Assembly (NCBI GenBank): GCA_035079005.1 | Contig: CM068728.1 | Location: forward strand, 19,003,524 to 19,067,523 | Source of the DNA: Fraxinus americana | Taxonomy: Eukaryota; Streptophyta; Magnoliopsida; Lamiales; Oleaceae | Reading direction: 5' to 3' | DNA: 64,000 nt | Shown here: piece after piece, positions 25,658 through 37,686 of the stretch | How the letters are laid out: each line of letters begins with the position of its first letter | Numbering within the stretch: the first letter of the stretch is position 1 | Notes under the pieces: generated by a model | Databases searched by the model: none | Told to the model about the DNA's origin: nothing | What the model saw: only the letters and a program-made list of their open reading frames with translations | Position numbers and translations under genes: made by a program

Positions 25658-25820
25658 CAGGGGCGGACCTACATGAGGCCCAGCGGGGGCCGCTTCCCCC
25701 ACTCAATTTTTAGATTTCCCAAATTTTTCTTCAAATTTTTAGATTTTTTAGGTTTTCAGATTTTTTTCTAAGATTTTTTGGTTTCGCATCAACTGAACTT
25801 TCTTCCTGATTCCGCCCCTG
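25658..25820. mobile_element. hAT-type MITE, 163 bp
   Basis: Terminal inverted repeats are CAGGGGCGGA at the left and TCCGCCCCTG at the right (10 of 10). The flanks catttgtc (25650-25657) and cctttgtc (25821-25828) match at 7 of 8 positions, fitting an 8-bp hAT target-site duplication with one later change. The interior is T-rich and non-coding. Confidence 0.75.
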
Positions 25821-25994
25821 CCTTTGTCGACACCCATCATCCATCGCCGAACTATCGACCCCATATTATAAATAGTTCCCACCCTTACCACCACCCAAAA
25901 ATTGCCACCGTAACATTGAACGGTATGAGTGGTAGGCATGATTACGATGTGTAATAATTAATGTTATAAGTGGTGGGGTAATGACAGAGACAAT

Positions 25995-26138
25995 TAGGGA
26001 TGTCAATATGGCTCGCTAGTTCGGGTCGAGCCTAGATTTTTTGGCCTAACTTTTGCTCAGCGGTTCGGACCAAAAAAAGTTCGAACCATTTTTACTCGAA
26101 TCAAACTCGAGTTTCGGCTTGACTCATTGACACCTCTA
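25995..26138. mobile_element. hAT-type MITE, 144 bp, with perfect 8-bp TSD
   Basis: The ends are TAGGGATGTCAAT and ATTGACACCTCTA, imperfect inverted repeats. Both flanks read gagacaat (25987-25994 and 26139-26146). The interior is rich in 'tcgag/ttcgg' words like the larger element at 32,153, suggesting related elements. Confidence 0.82.
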
Positions 26139-26460
26139 GAGACAATGTAACATAAAGTGTTGCAAGTGGTGGTGGTGGTTATGTCAACGACCGTGACAAC
26201 GGTTGAAATAGGTAGCAAAATGTGTGTATTACAAGTGATCTAGACAGTATTAGTGGCAACGCATGGTGATCGTGGAGGAATTCTGGTTGTGAGCACGGTA
26301 ATGATGGTGGAAATCGGATAGTGAAATGTGTGTAACATAATTTTATAAAATGTAACAAACTATATTTTAAAAAAAAATGTAAAGATAAAAAAAAGAATAA
26401 ATATGTATTTTGAGAATAACACATTTCTATAATATGTAACACAGTATGTTACAAATTTTA

Positions 26461-27067
26461 GGCCGTGTTTGATAGGTCGTGTTTTTCGGGAAAGTAGGAA
26501 AATATTTTTCACTTTCCACTTTTTTGGCTGTTTGATAGGCGAAATTTTCCAAGGAAAATATTTTCCGGATTTTCCTCACACGTGTGCGTTTTCCTGATTT
26601 TTTATGAAAATGTTTTTCCGCCTTTTTGGTGAGAAAATATTTTCCCGTCTGGCTGGAAATTTATTTATTTATTTATTTTTGACAATGAAAACAAATGTCA
26701 TAACCAATGGTAAAAAAAAATCACTTTAATGGACAATTTTCATATAAAACAAAGTCAAACGAATACTAAATTTTGATTAAAAAATGATTTTTTAGGAAAT
26801 AATTTTTTTCTCCCCTTTTTTTTTGACTTTTTGGCAATGAAAACAAAATTTATAGCCAATTGTGGAAAAAAAATATCACTTTAATGGACAATTTTCATGT
26901 AAAATAAAGCCAAACGAATAGAAAATTTAAAAATTTTCCGGGTGAAAAATTATACCAATCAAACACACTTGAAATCATTTTCTCTACAAAATATTTTCTA
27001 AACAAATCTTTTCCCTGTAAAATATTTTCTTTCCACCCATTTTCCACACTTGCAATCAAACGCACCC
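26461..27067. mobile_element. Tourist/PIF-Harbinger-like MITE, 607 bp
   Basis: The left end GGCCGTGTTTGAT and right end ATCAAACGCACCC are imperfect inverted repeats, bounded on both sides by TTA (26458-26460 and 27068-27070), the PIF/Harbinger TSD. Inside, a block of about 100 bp is duplicated (around 26,677-26,775 and 26,828-26,928; shared 'atcactttaatggacaattt'). Confidence 0.72.
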
Positions 27068-27774
27068 TTATTGTAAAGAACAAAGATAAATAAATAAATA
27101 AAAATAAAAAGATTGAACAGTATTTCTTAAACTTTTTTAACGGTATTTGTGAATTGTTCTCCTTCAAGTGTGCATAAACATATTGTATATGACGACATGA
27201 TTTGTCACAATGAACTTGATATGGATAATGGTGGATTCGGGAATCCAGGTGAGCACCGGCGGCCGCCACTGGATATGGATAATCCTGTGCTGGCTCCACC
27301 ACTGGATCACTGGGTGCTTATCCGCAGCCACAATTGCAACTGCAACATGCACAGATGAACTGGAACCCTGAATTAGTGAACCGATAAACTAAGATTTGAA
27401 GAGAAAATCCGGTCACATGCCATTCCTCAATGCAGGCTAAGATGATATTCGAAGCACTGATCTAACCAAGTGTAAATATAGCGCGGCCACTTAAACAAAT
27501 TTTTTTGGGCGAGAAGTGTGGGGAATATGTTACCCTTGCCATTGAACTTGCGGTTCTTAAGTAGAGCTTTTAATGGCATTATAATTGCATCAGAAATTTG
27601 CATGAAATAACGTCGTCGCACTTGCTTCATCGTAATTGCATGAGTATCAAGATACTAAACACAGTTTAAGAAACTCTTATCAATTTGAATCAACAGTCTT
27701 ACCAATTTGTACCTATACTCCATGGCCTAAGATAGAAACAGGGGAAACAGAAAATTTCACATTCAGAAAAAAGC
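27068..27774. other. Intergenic with a possible captured exon fragment
   Basis: Around 27,215-27,380 the DNA is less AT-rich than its flanks. One frame reads GAYPQPQLQLQHAQMNWNPE and then LVNR-stop, looking like a Gln-rich C-terminus, and a CAG/GTGAGC donor-like site lies at ~27,250. No gene could be built from it and the family is not recognised. The remainder is the likely 3' flank of the nucleotide-sugar transporter gene. Confidence 0.3.
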
Positions 27775-30159
27775 TCAAACCACACTTGACTTAGCTTCTG
27801 CAATGGGCTGTTCTTCCTTGTCTTTATCATTCTTGGGTTTTGAAGAAGCTAAATTTTCTTTTGGAAGTAAATTGGTGGCTTTGTCACTTGATTTCTTCAA
27901 ACTAAGTGAAGTGTAAACTGTCATTCCACCAAGAGCTATGACAGCACCACAAATGCTTACAAATCCTGGATCAGAACCAAAAAGCAGGTACCCTCCTAGT
28001 AGAATCACACAAGTTTTGAATTGTCCTAAAACGACATGCGACGTTGCAGAAGTAGCACTGCGCGAGTAAAATAAAAAGGTTCTTGGTTCATTGTATTCTA
28101 TGACCGCATTTATATGTGAAATGTAGACGGGTGAGATGGACTCAAGAGTAGAATTTCTCACCCAAGTGCCAAAGCTCCGGACCACTGTAAGAGAAAGCCG
28201 AGTAAAGCTGACACTAGAATGGCACTGGCGTTATTGACGTCCCATTTGAAAGACATTACCCCGGGAGGGTCCAACCATGGCATAAGAACTACTAAGAAGA
28301 AGACTGTAACTGGCGTTGTCTTCCACATCAACCTATGTAAAGGAAAAACAAGATTTCAAGTCAACTTGTTTTTCTTCTTAGTATCGTCGTGTGTAACAAA
28401 CATGCACACTAAAATGAAAGAAGTTGTATATACTTACGAAAGAGCAGTCCAATTACCCTGCTGCTGCAGACGAGACCAAAGGATTTTGTTTATGGCGCTT
28501 GGGAATATCCAGGCGACGGCAACACAGGCACCGAAAAAATTGAATTCCAAGTCTGTTACAGTTGCAACTGCTACACCTAGTGAGACGACAGCTAGAGCGA
28601 GAACCTGCATCGTTACATTGTATTGCAATAGATATGAATATTATGTTCAAATTATATAGCTAGCAAAAGGAAATTTCATTATCACCTTACTAAATGATAT
28701 GGTCTTTCTGAAAAGAATAAATTCTGCAACGACAATGGTCGGAGTTACTGCAATTTTAGCCATCTGGTAAAAACCGACACTGTACAAGAACTGAACAATG
28801 AGGAAATGGGAGATTGTACAATTAGTTAATTATCATAGAAACGTGGACGAGGACCTGTTATGCTTTAGGCTGGTATTTGCAAGTCCTGAAGCAAAAGCCA
28901 TGACAGCGCCCAAAGCAAACAAAGACGAGAATGGCGTAGTTTTAGAAGGAGGTGAGACGGGAAGCAATGAGAACGCCTTGAAAAACGCGAGTAATATCCA
29001 AGCAGAAGCATAGTGAATTAGTGTAAGGAATATGGGGTAGTTAAATCCAACTTTCCCCATGACCTGTAATATTATTTGAAGTCTATCAGAGCAAATGAGA
29101 GAAAGATCATCAAATTAAAGATCACAAAATTCACATTTCTTGAAGTGCTCGTACACTAAGCTAAAGCTTGCAAATAGAAATACACTAGTACTAGAAAAAA
29201 AGAGCCTAATAGAAAAAGAAAAGGCGAAAAAACGAGGAAGAAAATACAGACTAATTTGTTCCCCAGAATGATTCCAACAGCAACCATGAAATTGAAGGAC
29301 ATTGCCACAAATGGACCGCAATATCTTTGCTGTTGGCGCTTGGCCCCTTCGGAAGTCCTAAGCTCATTGTAAAGAGAACCTCTGAGTTCCTCCAACACAC
29401 GACCTGAAAATATATTTATATCCTATGATTGATCTGAACCAGTCAGCCCTCAAATTCAACCGTCTATGAATAAAGAATATTAACCTCATCAATTTACTAA
29501 ATTTAGACAGCATACTATGAAAGCATCATGGATTTCCTAAGAAACGTCATCTGATCAACAACTTTCCAAAATGTACTAAAATATAATAATCACAGATTAA
29601 AAGAAAAGCTCAAACAACAGTGAACAGCCAAAGACAAATAGATAGATATCAAAACATGATATGATTCCTTGGACTTAAGGAATATACTACGTAATTTGAA
29701 TAATTGCTTGATGTTCTTCGCCGAAATTCGGATTTGCTAAATTTAATCCCAGGGCCTTTCAAAGTATCGAAATGTCAGATAAGTAAATTTCATTCAACAA
29801 GGTCCTTTTTTGTGTACATACTCGCACCTTACAAAAATCAAAATTGAACTTTTAGAACTCAAGAAGATAACAATAGGAATAATACATTGGTAAATCTTGT
29901 TCTCGATAAATTTGGGGTCGACTAGAAGAATTCTTCCCACAACTCATTTCAATTCATAGCCAGATAAATAATCACATTCCTCCATTGGTTTGTGGGTAGA
30001 CAATTAGTCACATTGGTGAATAATAAATAAATAAATTGCATGCAAGAAAGAAATTTTATACATCAAGAAAGGTAACAAACCTGCTTCTCCTGCATCACTA
30101 TCTTTTCTTTTGATAAACCTTCTTGAATCTAGTCTCAGCAGAGAAAATAACAAGCCCAT
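27775..30159 (-). CDS. Nucleotide-sugar transporter-like protein (TPT/NST, drug-metabolite transporter superfamily)
   Basis: Seven exons join in phase: 30159-30081, 29403-29252, 29063-28855, 28779-28686, 28604-28438, 28332-28162 and 28057-27775, giving 384 residues. The first in-frame ATG starts MGLLFSLLRLDSRRFIKRKD. About ten hydrophobic segments follow, with GFNYPIFLTLIHYASAW, FYQMAKIAVTPTIVVAEF, GVAVATVTDLEFNFFGA and SATSHVVLGQFKTCVILLGG, the paired-repeat pattern of Golgi/ER nucleotide-sugar carriers. These exchange cytosolic UDP- or GDP-sugars for lumenal NMP to feed cell-wall and glycoprotein synthesis. The sequence resembles a plant group still named 'nucleotide-sugar uncharacterized transporter', so the substrate is open. 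The C-terminus is a charged Lys/Glu tail ending AKSSVV, presumably cytosolic. The donor of exon 2 (A/GTCTGT) is weak; the other sites are good. Confidence 0.87.
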
Positions 30160-32152
30160 AAATGCAAAAACTACTTCAAATTCCAAATGCCCACGAGAAA
30201 TTCTGGAGAATTACAGCAACTAAAAATTATATTTAAAAAAAAAAAAACAGTTGTAAAACTTCCATGCAGCTATATTAGTGGCAGATGAAGGGGCAGTTGA
30301 AAAAAAATAAAAAATATTTTCACAGATGTCGTATGTGCTAACGTATGGATTTGGTTTTGTTTAGTTTAATGCTAGATTGTCGATACAAACCAGGAAGGAG
30401 AGTGCAAAGCTGTTGGAGTTTTAAAAAATTGAAATTTTACAGTTTAAAATTAATCTGAAGACTCTGTCAAAAACTATGGTTGTCAAAATCGAAGATCACG
30501 GATCTTCATCTTTATCTTTATCTTTTTAGGCCAATCCGGAGAGGGTAAATTCTTTTAAGTATTATTTAATCTTTTTCAATCTTGTTTTTTTTACTTCAAA
30601 AAATAAAGGAAAATAGATTTTCTTTGTTAAGGTTTATAGGGACTATTGAAGTTCTCGTTTAGTTTAAGGTTGTTACTTGATAATGAGTTTTGACTAGGAT
30701 TTTTGGTTCATTCTTATAATGGTTAGATATAACTTCCATTAATCGAACCAAAAAGGGTCAAAAAATCTCTTTAAAACGATGAATTATAAAGGTACGAGAT
30801 ATTAGCCAACTTATTTTATTTTTGAGAAGTAAAATTTACAAGAATTAACTAGAATCCCAAATCCCAATAGATTGATAAAATTAAAATGTATTGTGAAATA
30901 AAATTTCTATCATCTATGTAATACAACCTCGAACATATGAAAATAATTTTGATTATTGAACGAATCCTTGTATCCGTAAATTCTGAAAACGTATGGCCCG
31001 TTTGATGTAGAGTTTTAGAATATTTTTTGTGAAATCTAATTTTTTTTGGAGAATAACATGAAATGGAAAATGATAAAGGGAAATGTGGGCTTATTGTGCT
31101 TGTTTGGTGGTTCTCTTTAACACCTTTGAGCCTATGCTGTAACCCGGTTTGTGTGTTTTTTCCTTGAATCATTTGTGGCCCTTGATTCAACCTACAGTTG
31201 AGATTGAAGTAGGTGAGATATTTTCTATATTTTAAATCTATATATCACGTGGGGTCTTTGGCTTCTTAGACACACAAATTCTCAACTTCCTTGGCACAAT
31301 TCTGCTCATAGTTCTCTCTGTCTGGTTCGGTTCCTCTTCTCCCTTTGACATTCACTATTAGCCCATGGTTGAGAAACTCCGGTGTATTACCTAGGCGTGA
31401 AATAGAGCTAGGTTAGGGAGGTTTCTTGTGAGGCTTAGGTCAGTGATTAGGGCGAGTTTATTGGCTGTTTTGGGAAGATCACTTGATCGATGATCCTAGC
31501 CAAGTGTAGAGGCATTCTTTACCAGTTCTCACCTCTCTCTGGACGGCGGTTTGAGGGCGTGGAAGGCTGTTCCTGAGCCTAGAGGATTCAGCCACTGAGG
31601 AAGGGAAGGTCAGCCACTAGGAAGGGAGAAAACACGGCAAAACAGGGAAGTAAAGCTTATGTCCGTTTTCACTTCTACATTTCAGTTTATGCTCTGTTTC
31701 AATTGCCATAGTTTATGTCTCTCGATTGATTTCTTTAATGCCATGCTTATACAAATGTTGATTTACATTCCAGTAATGTAGAGGTTTCAGTTTATATGTC
31801 TAAGCATTTGTTAGATGACAATGTTGTATATTCTGTAAATGACTTGGAAGCTGAATTTCTGGAGTATGTTGAGTTCAGTCCATGTTTTCTTTATATTGTA
31901 ACATTTGATTATGTTTTGCTGGGATTGATTATTGATCTGTCAATGTTTTAAGTGAGCTATTGAACTTGTTTATGTTGTGTATTGATGCTTGCATTAGGCT
32001 GTAAATTCCCAACAGGAAAAATAGGATGGCTATTTAAAGAATAATGTGAATTATTAATCAAGGGGAAATAATGAAAATTTTCAAGATAGGTCCCTGTAAT
32101 ATTAAACGTGCGAAATTAGTCCTCAAACTTTATTATCCCACGGCCTACACCT
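30160..32152. other. Intergenic: transporter promoter and LTR-like sequence
   Basis: The first few hundred bases are upstream of the minus-strand transporter. At ~30,993 a MITE-like end 'ggcccgtttgatgtagag' appears without a matching partner. From ~31,200 to 31,700 a less AT-rich non-coding stretch (repeated 'cagccact', 'ggaaggg') looks like old LTR or leader sequence; ends were not found. No gene is supported. Confidence 0.35.
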
Positions 32153-32563
32153 TAGTGATGGCAATGGGCCGAGCCGAGCCGGCTCGGCTCGTTGCCCCAC
32201 GAGTTCGGCTCGTTGCCCTACGAGCCGAGCTCGTGGCTCGTTACAAAACGAGCCGAGCTTCTGCTCGGCTCGTTTGCTCGTGGGCGAGCTCGGCGCGGCC
32301 CACGAGCTCGTGATTCACGAGCCACGAGCCGAGCCGGTTCGGCTCGGCTAGTGGCTCGTCAAATTTTTTTTTTTTTTAGTTTTTCTTAGTTTTTTTTTTT
32401 TTTTATGTTTTTCACGAGCGCTCGTCTCTTAACGAGCCGAGCTGTCTATGAACGGGTCCGCTCGGCTCGAGCTCGGGCTCGTCTTTTGACGAGCCCGAGC
32501 GGCTCGTGGATCGCTACAGTACGAGCCGAGCCGACGAGCCGCTCGGCTCCATTGCCATCACTA
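32153..32563. mobile_element. GC-rich fold-back hAT MITE, 411 bp, with perfect 8-bp TSD
   Basis: The ends are TAGTGATGGCAATGG and CCATTGCCATCACTA, a perfect 15-bp inverted repeat. Both flanks read CTACACCT (32145-32152 and 32564-32571), an 8-bp hAT target-site duplication. The interior consists of dozens of alternating 'gagccgag/ctcggctcg' words that can pair over most of the length, split by T-rich loops at ~32,366-32,405. Apparent ORFs inside are by-products of the repeat. Confidence 0.92.
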
Positions 32564-32571
32564 CTACACCT

Positions 32572-32989
32572 ACGAGATGGAGATATGGGCTGAAATTCAA
32601 TGGCCCAACAACATTCATATTAGTAGGTCCTACCTACTCTATGTAGACCCTTAGTAGGTCCCACTTGTCACATTCAAAAAGGACAAAGCCGTAATTATAT
32701 AACTTCACTCTCCAATGTTTGTTCCCTGACAGGAATGAGTCAGTCAAAATTGAGAACCACATCATCTTCATATGACAGACAAGTCCTCAGAATAAACTCC
32801 CACCGTTAAATCCATTCAAGTAATTTATTCGCATGAATCATATCTCAATATTCACTTCATATCCAAGACCTCTTCTCTGTCAGCCATCAAGAATTTAAGA
32901 ACCCTTTTGTTTTTTTGGCTTTCATTTCCTTGAATTGAAGACTTTTGAAGAAACAATAATTTTCTTGTTTGATTTCAAGAAAAAATTGA
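32572..32989. promoter_or_regulatory. Upstream region and 5' UTR of the TMEM245-like gene
   Basis: This 418-bp stretch separates the hAT MITE from the start codon at 32990. The ~110 bases before the ATG are pyrimidine- and A-rich, typical of a plant leader. I could not single out a TATA box with confidence. Confidence 0.35.
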
Positions 32990-35808
32990 ATGGAGTTAGT
33001 GCCCTTTAACTCTGATTCCAAATCAGAACCAAACAGTTCATCTCCTCCCTGGCAAGACATGTTCCGATCTGCATCCATTAGGAAACCGGAAACTAACGAC
33101 GCGCCTCCTCCAAAATCCCACGTGCCACCACCACCACAAGATGGAGGCAATTCTCTCTCCAATGATCCACAGGTACGTCTTGCCCTCTACATAACCATGG
33201 CACACGCAGGCCTTGCCTTTGCAGTATTTGTTCTCTATGGAGTCTGCAAACTTCTTGAGAATTTTTTAAGGCCAATTTTATGGGCTGTGCTCTGTTCAAT
33301 CCCATTAAGAGGAATTCAACAGACACTTGTTGGATTTTGGTCTGAGCCGCTGACATTAGGGCTCACAGAGACCATATTGGCTGTCCCGGTTGCTATATTC
33401 AGAGTCTTTGTTGGGACTCTTGTAGAGATTAAAGAAATGATTTTTCGGATTGTTCTTAGGAAAAAGAAGTCTAATATTCTGAGGAGGAAAAAGAGTGGGT
33501 TTTACAAGTTGTTGAGGTGGCTTGTCTCCTTTTGGGTGTTTGTGATAGCCTATGAACATATTGGTAGTTTTGGGTCTATTTCACTTCTTGCATTAGGGTT
33601 CATGTTTACAGCTACTGGTGTGGAGTCAACAATGAGTACAGTTACTTCATTGAGGAGTCATAGCTTTCGCCGCTTCCCGGTGAGTGCATTTTTCACTAGA
33701 GGTATATTGAAAAGATTGGAGACTATGGTTGCTATAGGGTTGATTGTAGGAATTAGTGTGGGATCCTTGGCTGGCACGATTTTCTTCTCGTACAAAATTG
33801 GGGTGGAAGGAAAAGATGCTGTTTTTGCACTTAAATCTCATGTGGAAGAGAGTAATTATGCTGAGAAGATTGGGGTTAAGAAATGGATGGATGAAAATGA
33901 TGTGCCTGGAATGGTGGATACTTACTCGACTAAGTTTTATGAAACTGTGTCTGATCAGATTGATGGTTTGGCGATGCAATACAACATGACTGAGTTTGTT
34001 ACGGGGATCAAACATTTTGTCATAACCCCTTCATCAAATTCATCAGGTAAGTCTACAGCACTGATGAGCCCTTCTCCGTACGCTGAGAAATTTTTGAGCT
34101 TGAAAAGTAGAGTAAGGGAGCGCGAGTGGGGGCAGATATACACAGAAGTGGATGGAATTTTCAGGGAATTTTTGATTACTAGAGAGGATTTGGTTGAGAA
34201 GGCTAAAGGCTTTGCTGTTCAAGGAATGAATGTGATGCAGAGTGTATTAGTTAGCAGTAAATCTGTTCTTGGTGGCAGTGCAAAGCTCATGTTCTTGGTT
34301 GCGAATTCTATTGTCTCTGGAGCTGCAGGGTTAATCAATTTTCTTTCGCAGACAATGGTTTTCTTTTGGGTTTTATATTATCTAATCACATCAGATTCCG
34401 GCGGAGTTACAGAGCAGGTTATGTATATGCTTCCCATTTCGCAGTCTGCAAGGACTCGATGTGTTGAGGTTCTTGACAAAGCTATTTCTGGGGTTCTTTT
34501 AGCAACTGTCGAGATTGCTTTCGTTCAGGGATGTCTGACTTGGTTGCTATTTAGACTATTCTCTATACACTTCTTGTACATGTCGACTGTGCTTGCATTT
34601 ATTAGCTTTGTTTTGCCGTTATTTCCTCCTTGGATTTCAACAATTCCAGCTGCTCTGCAACTGGTTTTGGAAGGTAGATACATATTGGCCGTCTGCTTAT
34701 TCATTATTCATCTGGTGCTTATGGATTATGCAACTACTGAAATTCAAGAGGAGATTCCTGGCTATAGTGCTTATCTTACTGGTCTCAGCATCATTGGCGG
34801 CATGACATTGTTCCCATCTGCATTGGAGGTAAGTACCAAGTAATCCTGACTGTTGATCTTATTATTCTGCCTGTCACTCATTTATGGACTATATGATTTC
34901 CCCAGTAATTTCTCTAGTATGTCTGAAGACGATTATGTTTGAATATACAAGCAGTCTGAGTTTATCATGCTTTACGGATCTGTATATGTACAGTATTACT
35001 TAGGAAAAATGCTATGGAATCTTTTAGACTGCAAAGACTTACATTATTGCCTGATATTTTATTTATCAAGGTTCATGAGAAGTAAAAAAATTCGTCTCTA
35101 ACTGATAGCTTTCGTTATGAAAAGGTTTATCAACTTTTTAACCCGCAAATCATTCTTTTTCATCTTTTATGTAAAACAGCGGAAAGTTCAGATTTTTATT
35201 TTCATGTTGTTAATAGTTGTGAGACAGCCTACATATGCACAAAATTAATTTTCGAGGTGAAGTTAGAAGCCTTATCTGGCAGCAGCCTTTTCTTTCCCCA
35301 CGAAAGCTTATTTCCATAGCAAAGAGAAGACACTTGAAGAGCTAGTTTTACCTTTAGCCCCCATTTGGTTTAGCTTAAAAAATAAATTTTGATAAAAAAT
35401 GATGAAACCTGTGGATAAAATAGTGGGTCCCATGAAATGTGGTTGACAATGAGATCGAGGAAAAATGAGTTTTAGAAAATAGGGACTAAACGGAGGGGCT
35501 TAAAGCGTATTTGGTAGGGAGCATTGGATAGAAAATAAGCTAAAAATCTCGTTTATTATACATCTAGTCGTACTCTGCACCAAACGTGCACTTGAAGTGT
35601 AAACGGGTCCCACAGATGGCCCTTAATGTTGGTATTTTGTAGATTTATGTCCTTGTATGATTGGATAGAAAATTTGGTTTCAATGTTGGTTAACTGTGTC
35701 ATTGTGCAGGGAGCAATAATGGGGCCACTGATAACAACTGTTGTAATAGCTCTAAAGGATTTGTATGTAGAGTTCGTGTTGGAACTTCCAAAGGAGAAAA
35801 TTAATTAG
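32990..35808 (+). CDS. TMEM245 / AI-2E transporter-like multi-pass membrane protein
   Basis: Two exons, 32990-34828 and 35710-35808, join in phase to 645 residues. The start MELVPFNSDSKSEPN opens a ~60-residue soluble Pro/Ser-rich N-terminus. Hydrophobic segments follow (ITMAHAGLAFAVFVLYGVCK; WLVSFWVFVIAYEHIGSFG; MVAIGLIVGISVGSLAGTI), then a large hydrophilic loop (~residues 270-420). The C-terminal half resembles the AI-2E/YdgG-PerM fold (TMVFFWVLYYLITSD, LDKAISGVLLATVEIAFVQG, LAFISFVLPLFPPWISTIP, YLTGLSIIGGMTLFPSALEG, AIMGPLITTVVIALKDLYVE). It corresponds by memory to Arabidopsis At5g55960. Eukaryotic TMEM245 proteins have no established transport activity. The 881-bp intron holds a MITE. 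The frame is intact and the length normal. Confidence 0.88.
35357..35499. mobile_element. Tourist-like MITE, 143 bp, in the TMEM245-like intron
   Basis: The left end GCCCCCATTTGGTTTA and right end CTAAACGGAGGGGC are imperfect inverted repeats flanked by TTA on both sides (35354-35356 and 35500-35502). Interior words 'tgtggataaaatag' and 'atgaaatgtggttgac' match the MITE near 48.2 kb. Confidence 0.7.
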
Positions 35809-36499
35809 TTGGTATTTTTCTGGAAATCTGTGCTCGAGCTGATTTGTTGGAAAACTGCTGCTGTAACCATCTCGAGTTTCCATTTTTTCACATTGCTCTC
35901 TCCAACATGGCTTGTTTCAGTAATTTTTTATTGATTTGGGGTGTCTGTGTACCTTTCATCCCTTTAATTGTAGTATTCACTCGGTTGTTTATAGGAAAAG
36001 TGTACATTAATGCATGTAAAGAAGAGAAGTTGTTTGATCCCATTGTTGAAATCAAACTTGCAGTTGCAAATAATGAAATTTTTCATATTCATGTACACAG
36101 ATGGTCAATTATGGTTAAGATTAAACCGAAACTTGGTATCATGTTTGAATTTCTGCGCGTCAGAGGTTGAACGCAACCCTTTTTCCTATGTCTTGTGGAC
36201 GTTAATTTTCCTGTTTATCTTATTAAGAAAGTGCTCTACAACGTATCTTGTTCTAACATATCGTTTGACGGCGCTTTTGGAAAAGTCAAATATTTTTTTA
36301 AGAGTAATAAACTATTGTTGACATGTTTGGATAATTTTCTTCAAGTCCTTTGTCTAGTTAAAATAACTTTTAGATGAAACTCTTCTACAAAAGGTATAAG
36401 CAAAAGTAGAAATCAAACGGGCCATAAGCAAGAGATGTTTAACCATTAAAATTTACTTTATACAATGTTCTAATAAATATCTCATTTTATATTAAACAC

Positions 36500-36687
36500 T
36501 GATAACGTATCATATAAATTCATTGGTGAATTTTAAACTGAATTCAAATGTGGAGGTCTATCATAAATTTATCCACCAATAAATTTATATGACACGTCAA
36601 TACCATAAGCGCTATGTTAAACGCACTACAATAGATGGTGAGAGATAATGATTAGTTACAAAACTGATTACACCACCTATTGTAGTG
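36500..36687. repeat. Two adjacent fold-back (inverted) repeats
   Basis: Hairpin 1 pairs ~36501-36530 (acgtatcatataaatt-cattggtg) with 36571-36600 (caccaataaatttatatgac). Hairpin 2 pairs 36624-36640 (cactacaatagatggtg) with 36671-36687 (caccacctattgtagtg), 16 of 17 matching. They may be two ends of a degraded MITE or independent fold-backs. Confidence 0.65.
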
Positions 36688-37500
36688 TGACAGGTCATCC
36701 ACGAGCTCGTCCGTTGGTTCAGCAAGTCGAACCGGCACACAAGCCACTCGCGGGTTGTCTCCTTTTCTTTTTTCAGTTGAAAGTCACATTTTGTAGCTAA
36801 AATGCAAGCCTGAGGCGAGCTGGCTTGCTAGTTAACATTGGCGAGCTACTCGCACCAGTGTTTCGCTGCTTGGGCCTCCCGACTTTAACAATCCATAAAT
36901 GGGACAGATCTGGCATGGAATAAGGTCCATACGGGCCCAGATTAATGGATCAGCCCATGGCAGGGCACATATTGGACTGCACTGTTCTGGTAGGTATAGA
37001 AAAGAGAAATTCACATAAATAGCACCGAGTGGAGGAAACTTAGATTATATGGCAGACCTAATTTTCGCATTCAACTTTGTATGTCCTACTATTATAAATA
37101 AAAATAGGATAATTATATTCATAGTTTTGCTAAATTTTAAATACAGTAGAGATCCTCAATGTTTGTTTATTGAAGCATTTATGTCCCAAACTTTTTCGAG
37201 TCGAATTCATATCCTCGACCTTCAATTAAATAAATATCACGTCTAGTATCTGATGATTGTATATGACCAAATATTCTGCGTGCTTTGAAATTAAGGGAAA
37301 ATATTTTGTTGTTCTTTTTATTTATTGCTTATTTTAAAATACGAGGACAAATAAGTCTTTTTAAAGGATAATTTGGAATTTCGATGCAACTACTTGATTG
37401 CCTCATGTTTAGTTTTAAACTTGTTCGAATACTAAAATAATTATTTATTTGACTAAATAACATACTTATTATCGATCTTGAATACTACAAAACTTATTTA

Positions 37501-37686
37501 GCCCCTGTTTGTCTACCATTATGGGGAGGAAAATAGTGTAATGAATAGTATTTTTTGGAGAATGTGTGGTTGAAATTTAAAGTAATTTTATTGGTTTATG
37601 TATAGAATATTTTATTAGGTGAATATGTGGTGGAGATTGTTTACTGTAGAAAACAATTTTTGGGAAAATGGTAGACAAACAGGGGC
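37501..37686. mobile_element. Tourist-like MITE, 186 bp, perfect 20-bp TIRs
   Basis: The left end is GCCCCTGTTTGTCTACCATT and the right end is its exact reverse complement. TTA flanks both sides (37498-37500 and 37687-37689). Perfect ends imply a relatively recent insertion. It shares interior words ('gtgtggttgaaat') with the MITEs at 48.2 and 50.9 kb. Confidence 0.88.

Noticed and set aside
32071..32593. Several overlapping Arg/Ala/Ser-rich ORFs
   Set aside because: They lie inside the GC-rich fold-back MITE; the composition reflects reiterated CGAGCC words, not coding.
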